Source of the DNA: Euzebya rosea
GTDB taxonomy: Bacteria; Actinomycetota; Nitriliruptoria; Euzebyales; Euzebyaceae
Length of the DNA: 64,000 nt
Assembly (NCBI RefSeq): GCF_003073135.1
Contig: NZ_PGDQ01000001.1
Location: forward strand, 326,869 to 390,868
Reading direction: 5' to 3'
Part shown: piece by piece, positions 1 to 7,925 of the stretch
Layout of the letters: the number at the start of each line of letters is the position of its first letter
Numbering within the stretch: position 1 is the first letter of the stretch
Program-made: the position numbers and the translations under genes
The notes under the pieces: generated by a model
Database searches by the model: none
The model's input: the letters and a program-made list of their open reading frames with translations, nothing else
Told to the model about the DNA's origin: nothing

Positions 1-75
1 AGCCTCCGCCCCGGCACCGGCGTCGCTGTGGACACCCGGACAGGGACATCGGGCTCCGGCGACGGGGGGCTGCGT

Positions 76-81
76 CATACT
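76..81 (+). promoter_or_regulatory. -10 box, leaderless-type promoter
   Basis: CATACT lies 8 nt before the ATG of the first gene and there is no Shine-Dalgarno sequence between them, so transcription probably begins at or next to the start codon. The same geometry recurs at more than ten genes in the window. Confidence 0.4.
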
Positions 82-89
82 CCGCCGGG

Positions 90-536
90 ATGTTGACTCC
101 CGCCGCCGTCCTTGCCGTCGCCGTCGAGCAGGAGGGGGTGATCGACAACATCTTCGTCTCGCCCCGTGTGCACGAGGCGACCGGTGGCCTCGTCGTGCTG
201 GCCATGCTCGTGACGACCGCATGGGTCGGCCGCCTCGCGCTGGCCAACCGCCCGATCGAGGGCGGCGCGCGGGTGAGCCTGATCCTCACCCAGGTCCTGC
301 TGATGGTGCAGGCGCTCATCGGGATCAAGCTGCTGGACCAGGGCCTCGGCGTGTTGCAGCTCTACATCCACTACGTCGGGGGGCTGATCCCGCTGGGCCT
401 CTTCGTCGCGGCGGGCTGGGTCTCCTGGCGCGACCCGGCGGTCCGGACCCGCGCCACCGCCGTGCTGTCGGTCCTGGGAACCCTCAGCGCCGCCATGGCC
501 TTCGTCATCGGCCGGGCGTACGTGCAGGGCGGGTAG
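90..536 (+). CDS. small four-helix membrane protein of unknown function
   Basis: This 148-residue protein is almost entirely hydrophobic, with about four membrane-spanning segments (near residues 33-50, 60-80, 90-110 and 120-140) and a short extracytoplasmic start. Arg and Trp residues lie in the loops. I see no enzymatic motif and do not recognise the family. The start is ATG with a CATACT box 8 nt upstream and no Shine-Dalgarno sequence. Its last codons (Val-Gln-Gly-Gly-stop) form the first copy of an 18-bp tandem repeat that runs on past the stop. The next gene, an HD-GYP phosphodiesterase, follows on the same strand after about 115 bp. Confidence 0.75.
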   Translation: MLTPAAVLAVAVEQEGVIDNIFVSPRVHEATGGLVVLAMLVTTAWVGRLALANRPIEGGARVSLILTQVLLMVQALIGIKLLDQGLGVLQLYIHYVGGLIPLGLFVAAGWVSWRDPAVRTRATAVLSVLGTLSAAMAFVIGRAYVQGG

Positions 537-592
537 CCCGTGCAGGGCGGGTAGCCCGTGCAGGGCGGGTAGCCCGTGCAGGGCGGGTAGCC
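521..592. repeat. 18-bp tandem repeat, four copies, over a stop codon
   Basis: CGTGCAGGGCGGGTAGCC is repeated four times without change at 521-538, 539-556, 557-574 and 575-592, and a degenerate fifth copy follows. The first copy holds the last codons and TAG stop of the membrane protein. Because the unit is a multiple of three, each copy keeps an in-frame TAG. It looks like slippage expansion of the gene's 3' end. Confidence 0.9.
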
Positions 593-651
593 CGCGCAGG
601 GGCCTCGGGAAGGCGGCTCAGGTCCGAACTCGCCGGGCCGATCGATCGTGC

Positions 652-2151
652 GTGACACGACGAGAGCGCAGGACCGGACCCCTCGTGGCCATGATCGGTG
701 TGCTGGCGGTGCCGCTCGGCATCTTCGCGCTCCTGCGGCGCTTCCCTGCGCTGGACATCGCATACCGATCGACGGACGTCCACCTGGTCGTCATGTCGAT
801 CGTGGCGGTGTGCGTGATCGTCGTGGCCGCCCTCGCGGCACGCCCGGCCGTTCGAACCCGTCAGGGTCCCCTCGTCGTCCTCGCCAGTACCTCCACCGTC
901 GTCGCGTTGCTCCTGCTGGGCCACGGCCTGGCAACGCCGGGGACCGGGGGACTCGTCGGCCCCAACGTCTGGGTCGGGCGCTATCCCATGCTCGCGCTGC
1001 CGGTCTTCGCGATCGGTCAGCTCCTGGCGACGAGACCGCACTGGCGACCGGTTCGGTGGGCCGCCCGTCACCCCGTTGCCAGCTTGCTCGCACCATCGGG
1101 CCTGACCGCGGCGCTCGTCGTCGTGACCACCGTCGAGGAGACGGTCCTGGGCGGGGGCGCCCGGCTACCGGGCGAGGTCGCGACGTTCCAGGTCGTTGCC
1201 GTCCTCACGGGGGTGGTCCTGCTCGGCGTCGGTGCCCAGCACTGGTGGTGGTACCGGTTGGGTGCCGACACGGTCCAGCAGCTGCTCACGATCGCCTGCT
1301 GGGTCACCGTGATGGCGCTCGTCAGCTACCAGCTGGGGGTGCAGTGGCACCTCTCCTGGTGGGACTACCACGCCTACCTGCTGGCTGGCTTCGGGGCGGC
1401 GACGGCAGCGGTCGTGATCGACACCCGGCGTGCCCTCGTCGTGGACGATGCGCTGCGAAGCGCGTTCGACGTCGATCCGCTGAAGCACTTGGCCAGCTCC
1501 TACCCGGAGGCGCTGCTGGCCCTTGTCGCCGCGGTGGAGGCCCGGGACAGCTACACGCACGGGCACTCCGTCCGCGTCGCCGAGCTCGCGGTCCGCATCG
1601 GGACGCGGATGCGCCTGTCCTCCGGGCGGCTCCGCGCACTCGCCCAGGGCGCCTACCTCCACGACGTGGGCAAGATCGGCATCCCGGACGCGATCCTCAA
1701 CAAGGCGGGCCCCCTCGACGCCGACGAACGCGCATGGATCGAGGAGCACCCCGTCGTGGGTGCACAGATCGTCGGCCGGATCGAGTCCCTGCGCCACGGC
1801 CTCGCGGCCGTCCGCCACCACCACGAACGCTTCGACGGCGAGGGGTACCCCGACGGGATCGCAGGCACCGACATCGCCCTCATCGCCCGCATCGTGTCCG
1901 TGGCCGACGTGTGGGACGCCTTGGTCACCGACCGCGCCTACCGCAAGGCCTGGAGCCATCAGCGCGCGCTGGACTACATCGTCGCCAACAGCGGGAGCCA
2001 GTTCGACCCGGCTTGCGTGGATGCGTTCGTGGCGTTCGTCGGCGACGAGTACGGGCTGCGGCCCGGCCGGACTGCCGATGATGGCGAGGCGCGGATCGAG
2101 GGATGCCACGGCCATGACCAGGCGGTGGGCGCGACCAGCGGCTCGGGATGA
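652..2151 (+). CDS. membrane-anchored HD-GYP cyclic-di-GMP phosphodiesterase
   Basis: HD-GYP proteins hydrolyse cyclic di-GMP using a metal cluster. Residues 1-260 form about seven membrane helices. The catalytic domain covers roughly 285-480: the first metal ligands at HSVRVAEL, the HD pair in YLHDVGKIG (H337, D338), a downstream HHH segment, and the GYP signature in RFDGEGYP (about 393-400). All expected ligands are present, so it should be active, with the catalytic part cytoplasmic. The start is GTG; an ATG 13 codons in is possible. A GGDEF protein lies 11 kb away, so the opposing activity is also encoded here, though not in the same operon. The membrane part is not a family I recognise and may sense a small molecule or membrane state. 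Confidence 0.9.
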   Translation: MTRRERRTGPLVAMIGVLAVPLGIFALLRRFPALDIAYRSTDVHLVVMSIVAVCVIVVAALAARPAVRTRQGPLVVLASTSTVVALLLLGHGLATPGTGGLVGPNVWVGRYPMLALPVFAIGQLLATRPHWRPVRWAARHPVASLLAPSGLTAALVVVTTVEETVLGGGARLPGEVATFQVVAVLTGVVLLGVGAQHWWWYRLGADTVQQLLTIACWVTVMALVSYQLGVQWHLSWWDYHAYLLAGFGAATAAVVIDTRRALVVDDALRSAFDVDPLKHLASSYPEALLALVAAVEARDSYTHGHSVRVAELAVRIGTRMRLSSGRLRALAQGAYLHDVGKIGIPDAILNKAGPLDADERAWIEEHPVVGAQIVGRIESLRHGLAAVRHHHERFDGEGYPDGIAGTDIALIARIVSVADVWDALVTDRAYRKAWSHQRALDYIVANSGSQFDPACVDAFVAFVGDEYGLRPGRTADDGEARIEGCHGHDQAVGATSGSG

Positions 2152-2175
2152 CCCGACGTCGTCGGGTCACCTCGG

Positions 2176-4257
2176 TCAGGCGGAGCGTCCCGCCGCGACG
2201 GCGGCGCTGAGCTGGCGGGCCAGCTCGTCGGGGTCGGTTGTCGGCCGCTCGCAGACGAACCCGCGGCAGACGTAGGCGGTGGCGGCCCCGTCGACGGTGG
2301 GGCGGTCGCGCAGCAGCGGCACACCGCCGTCGTCGGTTCCCGTGCCGACCGCGACGACCACACCCGGCCGCCACGTGTCGCGCACGACCGACAGCAGCGC
2401 CTCGGTGTCCGGGGCACCGACCGTGCCGACGATCGCCACCTCCAGCGGGCCGGACAGCAGGCGTTCGGCCGCCGTGGCCAGCTCGCCGTAACCGAGCGGG
2501 GCGAGGGGGAGCTGCCCGCCGAAGCGGGAGACCGTGGCCACGGCCCGGTCCCGGGCGTCCAGGTCGCCGTCGAGGGCGGCGAGGCGGGCGTTGACCTCCA
2601 CCATCACGCTGGAGCCGGCGGGCTGCGCGTTGTCCCACAGGTCGAGGGGACGGACGACCAGCTGGGGGCCATCCGCGGCCGGGGTGGCAGCCGTGGCGTA
2701 GTAGGCCCCCTCGCCGTCGGCGAAGTCCTCCTCCACCGTGGCGGCCAGCCGGCGGGCCCAGTCGACCAGGTGGGGGTCCGGATCGGCCTCGTACAGCACC
2801 AGCAGGGCTCGGGCGAGCAGCGCCAGGTCCTCCAGCAGGGCAGGGACGCTGGCCTCGTGGCCCGGGGACCACGTGTGGTGCAGCACCCCGTCGACCACCA
2901 TCGACTGCTCGACGAAGTCGACGGCACGGCGGGCCGCCTCCACCCAGCGGGGTTCCTCCATCACCGCGCCGGCCTCGGCCAGGGCCGCGATGGCCAGGGC
3001 GTTCCAGCTGACCAGCACCTTGTCGTCCAGGCCCGGCGGCACGCGGAGGGACCGGCGCTCGGCGAGGGACTGGCGGACGGCGGCCCAGCGACGTGCGAAG
3101 CCCGGGTCGTCCTCCTGAAACGGCACGACCTCGTGCAGGACGTTGGCGCGCGGCGGCGCGTGCCCGTGCGGGTCGTGCCAGTTGCCCTCGTCGACCACGC
3201 CGAACCGCTCGCGCCACTTCGCCACGTCCTCGCCGACGGCGACGATGGCCTCGTCGAACTCCTCGGCGGTCCACACGAAGTACTTGCCCTCCACGCCCTC
3301 GGAGTCGGCGTCGGTGGCGGAGGAGAACCCGCCCTCGGGCTGCTGCAGGTCGGCCAGCAGGTACTCGGCGATGTCGGTCACCATGCGACGGAAGCGGGGC
3401 TGGCCGGTGACCTGCCATCCGTGCACGTAGGCACGCAGCAGCAGGGCGTTGTCGTACAGCATCTTCTCGAAGTGGGGGACCAGCCACATCTCGTCGGTGG
3501 AGTACCGCGCGAACCCGCCGCCGACGTGGTCGTGGATGCCCCCACGGGACATGCGCTCGAGCGAGTGGACGGCGGCGGAGAGCGAATCGGGGTCGCCGGT
3601 GCGGGCGTGATGGGCCAGCAGGAAGTCGACCGTCATCGCCTGGGGGAACTTCGGCGCGGTGTCGAACCCGCCGTTGGTGCGGTCCCAGCGGGCCACGATG
3701 CGCTCGGCGGCGGTGTCGAGGACGCTCGCGTCGACCTCGCCCCCGTCCGGCAGGGCCTGCTGCTGGGTCAGGTGCTGCACGACGAGGGAGCCCTGCTCCA
3801 GCACCTTGTCCCGCTCGTTGGCCCACGAGCCGGCCACGGCGGCCAGGACCTGGCGGAACGACGGCATGCCGGGGCGGGCGTCGGCCGGCCAGTAGGTCCC
3901 GCCGTAGAACGGCGTGCCGTCGGCGGCCAGGAACACGCTCATCGGCCAGCCGCCGTGGCGGGTCATCGCCTGGACCGCGGACATGTAGACGGCGTCGACG
4001 TCGGGCCGCTGCTCGCGGTCGACCTTGATGTTGACGAAGTCGGCGTTCATCGCGGCGGCGGTCGCGTCGTCCTCGAAGGACTCGTGGGCCATGACATGGC
4101 ACCAGTGGCAGGAGGAGTAGCCGACGGAGAGGAAGATCGGCACGTCCCGCCGACGCGCCTCCTCGAACGCCTCGTCACCCCATTCGTGCCAGTCGACGGG
4201 GTTGTCGGCGTGCTGGCGGAGGTACGGGGAGGAGGACCCGGCGAGTCGGTTGGCCAT
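2176..4257 (-). CDS. DUF255 thioredoxin-domain protein (YyaL/SPATA20 family)
   Basis: The protein has 693 residues from the ATG at 4257, the normal length for this family. It begins with the family signature NRLAGSSSPYLRQHADNPVDW, followed by a thioredoxin-like fold with CHWC at residues 50-53 in YSSCHWCHVM. The long C-terminal part resembles an (alpha/alpha)6 toroid of the six-hairpin glycosidase type, with conserved GGFSSATDADSEG and LVSWNALAI segments. The biochemical role is unproven; related proteins are often annotated as cellobiose-epimerase-like. It reads towards the HD-GYP gene and the stops are 25 bp apart. An upstream in-frame extension to 4413 runs through hairpin repeats and was rejected. 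Confidence 0.9.
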   Translation of the reverse strand: MANRLAGSSSPYLRQHADNPVDWHEWGDEAFEEARRRDVPIFLSVGYSSCHWCHVMAHESFEDDATAAAMNADFVNIKVDREQRPDVDAVYMSAVQAMTRHGGWPMSVFLAADGTPFYGGTYWPADARPGMPSFRQVLAAVAGSWANERDKVLEQGSLVVQHLTQQQALPDGGEVDASVLDTAAERIVARWDRTNGGFDTAPKFPQAMTVDFLLAHHARTGDPDSLSAAVHSLERMSRGGIHDHVGGGFARYSTDEMWLVPHFEKMLYDNALLLRAYVHGWQVTGQPRFRRMVTDIAEYLLADLQQPEGGFSSATDADSEGVEGKYFVWTAEEFDEAIVAVGEDVAKWRERFGVVDEGNWHDPHGHAPPRANVLHEVVPFQEDDPGFARRWAAVRQSLAERRSLRVPPGLDDKVLVSWNALAIAALAEAGAVMEEPRWVEAARRAVDFVEQSMVVDGVLHHTWSPGHEASVPALLEDLALLARALLVLYEADPDPHLVDWARRLAATVEEDFADGEGAYYATAATPAADGPQLVVRPLDLWDNAQPAGSSVMVEVNARLAALDGDLDARDRAVATVSRFGGQLPLAPLGYGELATAAERLLSGPLEVAIVGTVGAPDTEALLSVVRDTWRPGVVVAVGTGTDDGGVPLLRDRPTVDGAATAYVCRGFVCERPTTDPDELARQLSAAVAAGRSA

Positions 4258-4300
4258 GTCTCGACGGTACCCGGCAGCCCCGCACCCCCCACACCCGACG

Positions 4301-4343
4301 TGTGTCGGCCAGCGCCGTCCTGTGGCCGGTTCGGCGACACACC
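4301..4343. repeat. 43-bp hairpin repeat, copy 1
   Basis: The copy begins TGTGTCGGCCAGCG and ends CGGCGACACACC. The ends are inverted (TGTGTCG against CGACACA) with an inner GGCCA/TGGCC pairing, so one strand can fold into a long imperfect hairpin. It is identical to the copy at 4374-4416. Confidence 0.9.
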
Positions 4344-4373
4344 GGCAGGGGAGGTGGGACGTGCGACCCGGGG

Positions 4374-4416
4374 TGTGTCGGCCAGCGCCGTCCTGTGGCC
4401 GGTTCGGCGACACACC
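4374..4416. repeat. 43-bp hairpin repeat, copy 2
   Basis: Identical over 43 bp to the copy at 4301-4343, in the same orientation, with a 73-bp period. It ends exactly against the stop codon of the Vsr gene. The pair could act as a terminator for the modification cluster, which is transcribed towards it, or be a REP-like element. Confidence 0.9.
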
Positions 4417-4833
4417 TCAAGGGGTGCGGGCGCGGACGGTGGCCTGGACGCGGTCGGCCGCCTCGACGGGGTCCTCGTGCTCCCAGATCCGCACGACGGC
4501 CCAGCCGGCCTCGGCCAGGCGACGGTCGGTGTCGGCGTCGCGAGCGACGTTGGCGGCCAGCTTGTCCGCCCACCAGCCAGCGTTGTTGGCCGGGGCGGTG
4601 CCGTGCTCGGGGCAGGCGTGCCAGAAGCAGCCGTCGACGAACACCGCGACCTTCGGGCCGAGGAACGCCAGGTCCATCCTCCGCCGGGTCCCGGGCACGG
4701 GATGATGCACCCGGTACCGCATCCCCCGGCCGTGCAGCAGCCGCCGCAGGGCCATCTCGGGCTTGGTGTCGGTCGAGCGCTGGGCCGCCAGCCGACGGCG
4801 GGTGCCCTCGTCACGCGGGACCGGACCGACCAC
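4417..4833 (-). CDS. vsr: very short patch repair (Vsr) DNA mismatch endonuclease
   Basis: Vsr nicks DNA beside T:G mismatches left when 5-methylcytosine deaminates, so it repairs the mutagenic by-product of cytosine methylation. The 138-residue product has the family layout: TDTKPEMALRRLLHGRGMRYR near the N terminus, the catalytic Asp in RRMDLAFL (D54), then VDGCFWHAC with zinc-type Cys/His ligands (C69, H72, C74, H77) and the closing VRIWEHE. The GTG at 4833 was chosen because it lies 6 bp after the stop of the upstream methyltransferase and gives the usual Vsr length; the longer frame upstream is only the methyltransferase read in another frame. It is probably co-transcribed with both methyltransferases. 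Confidence 0.93.
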   Translation of the reverse strand: MVGPVPRDEGTRRRLAAQRSTDTKPEMALRRLLHGRGMRYRVHHPVPGTRRRMDLAFLGPKVAVFVDGCFWHACPEHGTAPANNAGWWADKLAANVARDADTDRRLAEAGWAVVRIWEHEDPVEAADRVQATVRARTP

Positions 4834-4838
4834 GCCGA

Positions 4839-6044
4839 TCAGGTCGCGGACCGGCCGGGGTCGGCGTCGGAATCGGCCAGGACACGCAGGTGGGCGTCCA
4901 GCGCATCCTCCAGCACGGGCTTGCGGCGCAGCGTGCCGGACCGGTACCGACGCAGGAACCCCTCGGTGGCGCGCCGGGACAACGGCACCAGCGGATGGTC
5001 GAGGAAGTCCATCAGGGGCGGCCGGTCGACGGCCACGGGACACGGACCGGCGGGCACGGCCACGGCACGACGCCCGGGCGCCCCGTGGGCCGCCTTCGGC
5101 CACCGCCCGCCGAGCGGCTCCTCGGTGTCGGCGAACAGGTACTCGCCCGGCTCGGACAACCGCCGGCCCACCCACGTCGACACCGGCACCGACACCGCGT
5201 TGCCGACCAGCCGCCAGCGATACCGGTCCTTGACGACGTCGGCCGCAGGGGCGGTCCACGACGACGGGAAGCCCTGCAGCCGCTCGGCGTCGCGCAGGTC
5301 GGGGGTTCCCACGGTGCCGTCCGGGGCGAGGATCGCCGGGGGAGAGGCCACGCCGACCGACGACCCCCCCTTGATCGGCGGCACGGCATCGATCGCCCAG
5401 CCGAGCGCCCGCGTCCCCTCGGTCCAGTAGAACCCGTGGGCGGGCCGGTCGGTCGGGACCGACGGCGCCGGGCCCTCGTCGGCCAGCAGCACCCCGCGGG
5501 GGTCACCGACCCGGCTGGCCACGACCACCACCCGTCGACGTCGTTGGGGCAGCCCGAACGCCTGGGTGTCGACGACCCGGTAGGCCCAGGCGTAGCCGAG
5601 CTCCTCCAGCGCCCCGACGACCAGCCGCATCGCCTTGCCCTTGTCCAGGTGCAGCAGGAACGGGACGTTCTCCATGACCACCCAGTCGACGGGGCGGCGC
5701 TCGAGCAGCCGGAACACCTCACCGACCAGCTTGGACTTGGTGCCGCTGATCCCCCCCTTGCGGCCGACGGAGCTCAGGTCCTGACAGGGGAACCCGGCCG
5801 TCAGCAGGTCGACCTCGGCCGGCAGGTCGGTGACCTCGCGGACGTCGGGGACCACCGCGGCGTCCATGCGAGCACCCAGCACGGCCCGGGCCTCGGGCAA
5901 CAGCTCGGCCAGCAGCACCGCACGGTGGCCGGCGGCGGCCAGCCCGAGCTCGATCCCGCCGATCCCCGCGAACAGCCCGGCGACCCTCACCCGGTGCCCC
6001 TCGTGCCGTGCGCCTCGTGCGATGCCCCCACGCGATGCCCCCAC
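4839..6044 (-). CDS. DNA (cytosine-5-)-methyltransferase, first of a pair
   Basis: This enzyme transfers a methyl group from S-adenosylmethionine to C5 of cytosine. Motifs occur in order: I, LFAGIGGIELGL (SAM binding, residues 24-35); IV, GFPCQDLS with catalytic C87; VI, ENVPF (125-129); VIII, LPQRRRRVVVVAS; and X, GNAVSVPV. The target recognition region lies between VIII and X. A long tail of about 120 residues follows motif X. The recognition sequence cannot be read from the protein. The start is uncertain: GTG 6044 and GTG 5990 both have GAGGGG 6 nt upstream because the region carries a tandem repeat, and 5990 would begin just before motif I. It sits between a second methyltransferase and vsr, which suits a deamination-prone 5mC system. 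Confidence 0.93.
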   Translation of the reverse strand: MGASRGGIARGARHEGHRVRVAGLFAGIGGIELGLAAAGHRAVLLAELLPEARAVLGARMDAAVVPDVREVTDLPAEVDLLTAGFPCQDLSSVGRKGGISGTKSKLVGEVFRLLERRPVDWVVMENVPFLLHLDKGKAMRLVVGALEELGYAWAYRVVDTQAFGLPQRRRRVVVVASRVGDPRGVLLADEGPAPSVPTDRPAHGFYWTEGTRALGWAIDAVPPIKGGSSVGVASPPAILAPDGTVGTPDLRDAERLQGFPSSWTAPAADVVKDRYRWRLVGNAVSVPVSTWVGRRLSEPGEYLFADTEEPLGGRWPKAAHGAPGRRAVAVPAGPCPVAVDRPPLMDFLDHPLVPLSRRATEGFLRRYRSGTLRRKPVLEDALDAHLRVLADSDADPGRSAT

Positions 6045-6059
6045 GCGATGCCCCTCACG
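6020..6059. repeat. 13-bp tandem repeat at a methyltransferase start
   Basis: CGATGCCCCCACG occurs at 6020-6032 and 6033-6045, and a 14-bp variant at 6046-6059. Read on the - strand, each unit carries a G-rich Shine-Dalgarno-like stretch followed by GTG, so slippage here could change the N terminus or translation rate of the methyltransferase at 4839-6044. Confidence 0.8.
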
Positions 6060-7245
6060 AGGCGTCCCGACGAGATGCCAGCACCTCGGCGCCGATCGCC
6101 TCGGTCAGCCGGGGCGGGACCGCGTTGCCGATCGCCAGCGCCAGCTGACCGCGCTTGCGGATGGAGGAGAAGTCGACGTGGTCGGGGAAGTGCTGCAGCC
6201 GGGCGGCTTCGTGTGCGGTGATCGTCCGCGGCCTGGTGGGATGCACGTAGCGCCCCATGCACATGGAGTAGAAGCCCCGCGTGATCGTCTGGGCCGGCTG
6301 GTCGGGCCGCATGCGGCCGTAGATCGACACGTAGGAGTGGTCGCCCCGGTGGCACGCCGGCCGCAGCTCGTTGGGCAGCTCGTACACGTCGTGGTCGAAC
6401 AGGTAGGCGATGCGTTCGCGCGTGGCCGCGGCTGACCGGGCCCGCTGGTCGACCAGGCGGTCGGACTCCACGTCGGCCAGGTCACCGATCGCCCAGGCCA
6501 CTCCGCGGGTTGGGCGCTGGTGCCGATGGACCACGTCCACCAACGACACCGGCACCCGCCGGGTCGCCAGCAGGACCAGCCGACGCCGACGCTGGGCGAC
6601 ACCCAGGTCCGACAGGTCCACGACCTCCACCGACACGCCGTAGCCCAGGCCCCGCAGATGCGCCACGGTGCGGTCGACGACGCCCGACCGGTCCGCGCGG
6701 GCGCCCGGCACGTTCTCCACGACCATGGTGTCGGGCGCCAGCACCTCCGCCGCCCGGGCCATCCGCAGGTACAGCTCGTTGCGGTCGTCGCGATGGCGTG
6801 TGGCGTTGTTCAGCGCCGAGTGGCCCTGGCACGGCGGTCCGCCGACCAGCACGTCGACGTCGCCGACCCGGCGGCGCAGCGCACGTTCGGCCGGCGTCGC
6901 GACGGCGCCCAGCGTCCCGTCGACGAGCGCGGTGACGTCCTCGGTCGTGACCTCGGCGGAGGGGAAGATGCGGGAGAACACCCCGAGCGCCGCCGGGTCC
7001 CGGTCGACGGCCAGCGCGACGTCCACGGGACGACCGACGGCCGCGGCCGCCTGCGACAAGCCGAGCGACAGGCCACCGATCCCGGCGAAGAGGTCCACGA
7101 CCCGCAGCGGAACCCCGCTGGGCCGCGTCGGCGGCAGGGTCGAGCGCAGGGCAGCCTGGTCCGCATCGGCAGGTGCGGCGACGTCGGTGGACATTGCCGC
7201 CAACTGTGACACGCCTGCCACGGGCCCCGGGGGAGGCGCCGACAC
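6055..7245 (-). CDS. DNA (cytosine-5-)-methyltransferase, second of a pair
   Basis: A complete C5-methyltransferase of 396 residues, distinct from its downstream neighbour. Motif I is VVDLFAGIGGLSLGL (from residue 49), motif IV is VGGPPCQGHSALNN with catalytic C139, motif VI is VVENVPG, motif VIII is AQRRRRLVLLA, and motif X is AIGNAVPP near the end. The conserved GRMRPDQPAQTITRGF and HPTRPRTITAHEAARLQHFPD blocks before motif X are typical. The GTG at 7245 has AAGGGG upstream; an ATG at 7194 is the alternative and would remove a low-complexity lead. It ends 10 bp before the next methyltransferase. No restriction endonuclease is recognisable next to the pair. Confidence 0.93.
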   Translation of the reverse strand: MSAPPPGPVAGVSQLAAMSTDVAAPADADQAALRSTLPPTRPSGVPLRVVDLFAGIGGLSLGLSQAAAAVGRPVDVALAVDRDPAALGVFSRIFPSAEVTTEDVTALVDGTLGAVATPAERALRRRVGDVDVLVGGPPCQGHSALNNATRHRDDRNELYLRMARAAEVLAPDTMVVENVPGARADRSGVVDRTVAHLRGLGYGVSVEVVDLSDLGVAQRRRRLVLLATRRVPVSLVDVVHRHQRPTRGVAWAIGDLADVESDRLVDQRARSAAATRERIAYLFDHDVYELPNELRPACHRGDHSYVSIYGRMRPDQPAQTITRGFYSMCMGRYVHPTRPRTITAHEAARLQHFPDHVDFSSIRKRGQLALAIGNAVPPRLTEAIGAEVLASRRDAS

Positions 7246-7290
7246 CGATCACCCCTTGCCCTCCGGACGGCCAGCCGGTCAACTGCCTCC

Positions 7291-7848
7291 ATGACCGCTG
7301 AGCTGACCATCCTGTTCGAGGGCTACGTGGGCGCGCGTGTCGCCGGCACCGTGTCGCTGATCCGCGACGGCGACCGGGTGATCGTGCACGACCCCGGCAT
7401 GGTGCCCGGGCCGTCCTCGATCCTGGACCCGCTGCAGGCGGCCGACATCCACCCCGAGGAGGTCACCGACCTGGTGATCTCCCACCACCATCCCGACCAC
7501 ACCCGCTGGATGGGGCTCTTCCCGATCGCCGTCCTGCACGACTACTGGGCGACCTACGACGGCGACATCTGGGATTCACGACCGGCCGAGGGCCTGGCGC
7601 TGAGCCCGTCGGTCACCCTGCTGGAGACACCCGGCCACACCCGCGAGGACATCACCACCCTGGTCGAGACCGACGCGGGCACCGTGGCCCTGACCCACCT
7701 GTGGTGGACCGCCACCTCGGAGTCCGACCCCCGGGGCACCGACCTGGACGCCCTCCACCACCACCGCGGGCGCGTGCTGGAGCGGGCGGTGCGGATCGTC
7801 CCCGGCCACGGACCGGCCTTCGACGTCAGCGACGAAACTCCTCGTTGA
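7291..7848 (+). CDS. MBL-fold metallohydrolase, MBLAC1-like
   Basis: A 185-residue single-domain metallo-beta-lactamase-fold protein. The first zinc motif is SHHHPDHTRW (HxHxDH), the second His is in ETPGHTREDI, and the last is in PGHGPAF. The short length and the LFP segment after the zinc motif resemble MBLAC1-type proteins rather than glyoxalase II or RNase Z. The substrate is unknown. It starts 45 bp from the divergent methyltransferase gene. Confidence 0.85.
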   Translation: MTAELTILFEGYVGARVAGTVSLIRDGDRVIVHDPGMVPGPSSILDPLQAADIHPEEVTDLVISHHHPDHTRWMGLFPIAVLHDYWATYDGDIWDSRPAEGLALSPSVTLLETPGHTREDITTLVETDAGTVALTHLWWTATSESDPRGTDLDALHHHRGRVLERAVRIVPGHGPAFDVSDETPR

Positions 7849-7911
7849 CCTGGCGGCGGCGATCAGGTCCGGACGACCGTGTCCGGCTCGCCCGTCGCCC
7901 ACGACGTCGAC

Positions 7912-7917
7912 TACCGT
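7912..7917 (+). promoter_or_regulatory. -10 box, leaderless-type promoter
   Basis: TACCGT lies 8 nt before the ATG of the hydrolase/synthetase fusion gene, with no Shine-Dalgarno sequence. Confidence 0.5.
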
Positions 7918-7925
7918 CAACCACC

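Noticed and set aside
521..592. Short repeats as a possible CRISPR array
   Set aside because: The units are head to tail with no spacers, and no cas gene is present. The same applies to the arrays near 63650 and 63942.
4258..4413. N-terminal extension of the DUF255 protein to 4413
   Set aside because: The extension runs through the hairpin repeats. The family signature begins right after ATG 4257.
4834..5259. N-terminal extension of Vsr to 280 residues
   Set aside because: The extra part is the methyltransferase gene read in another frame; Vsr proteins are about 135 residues.
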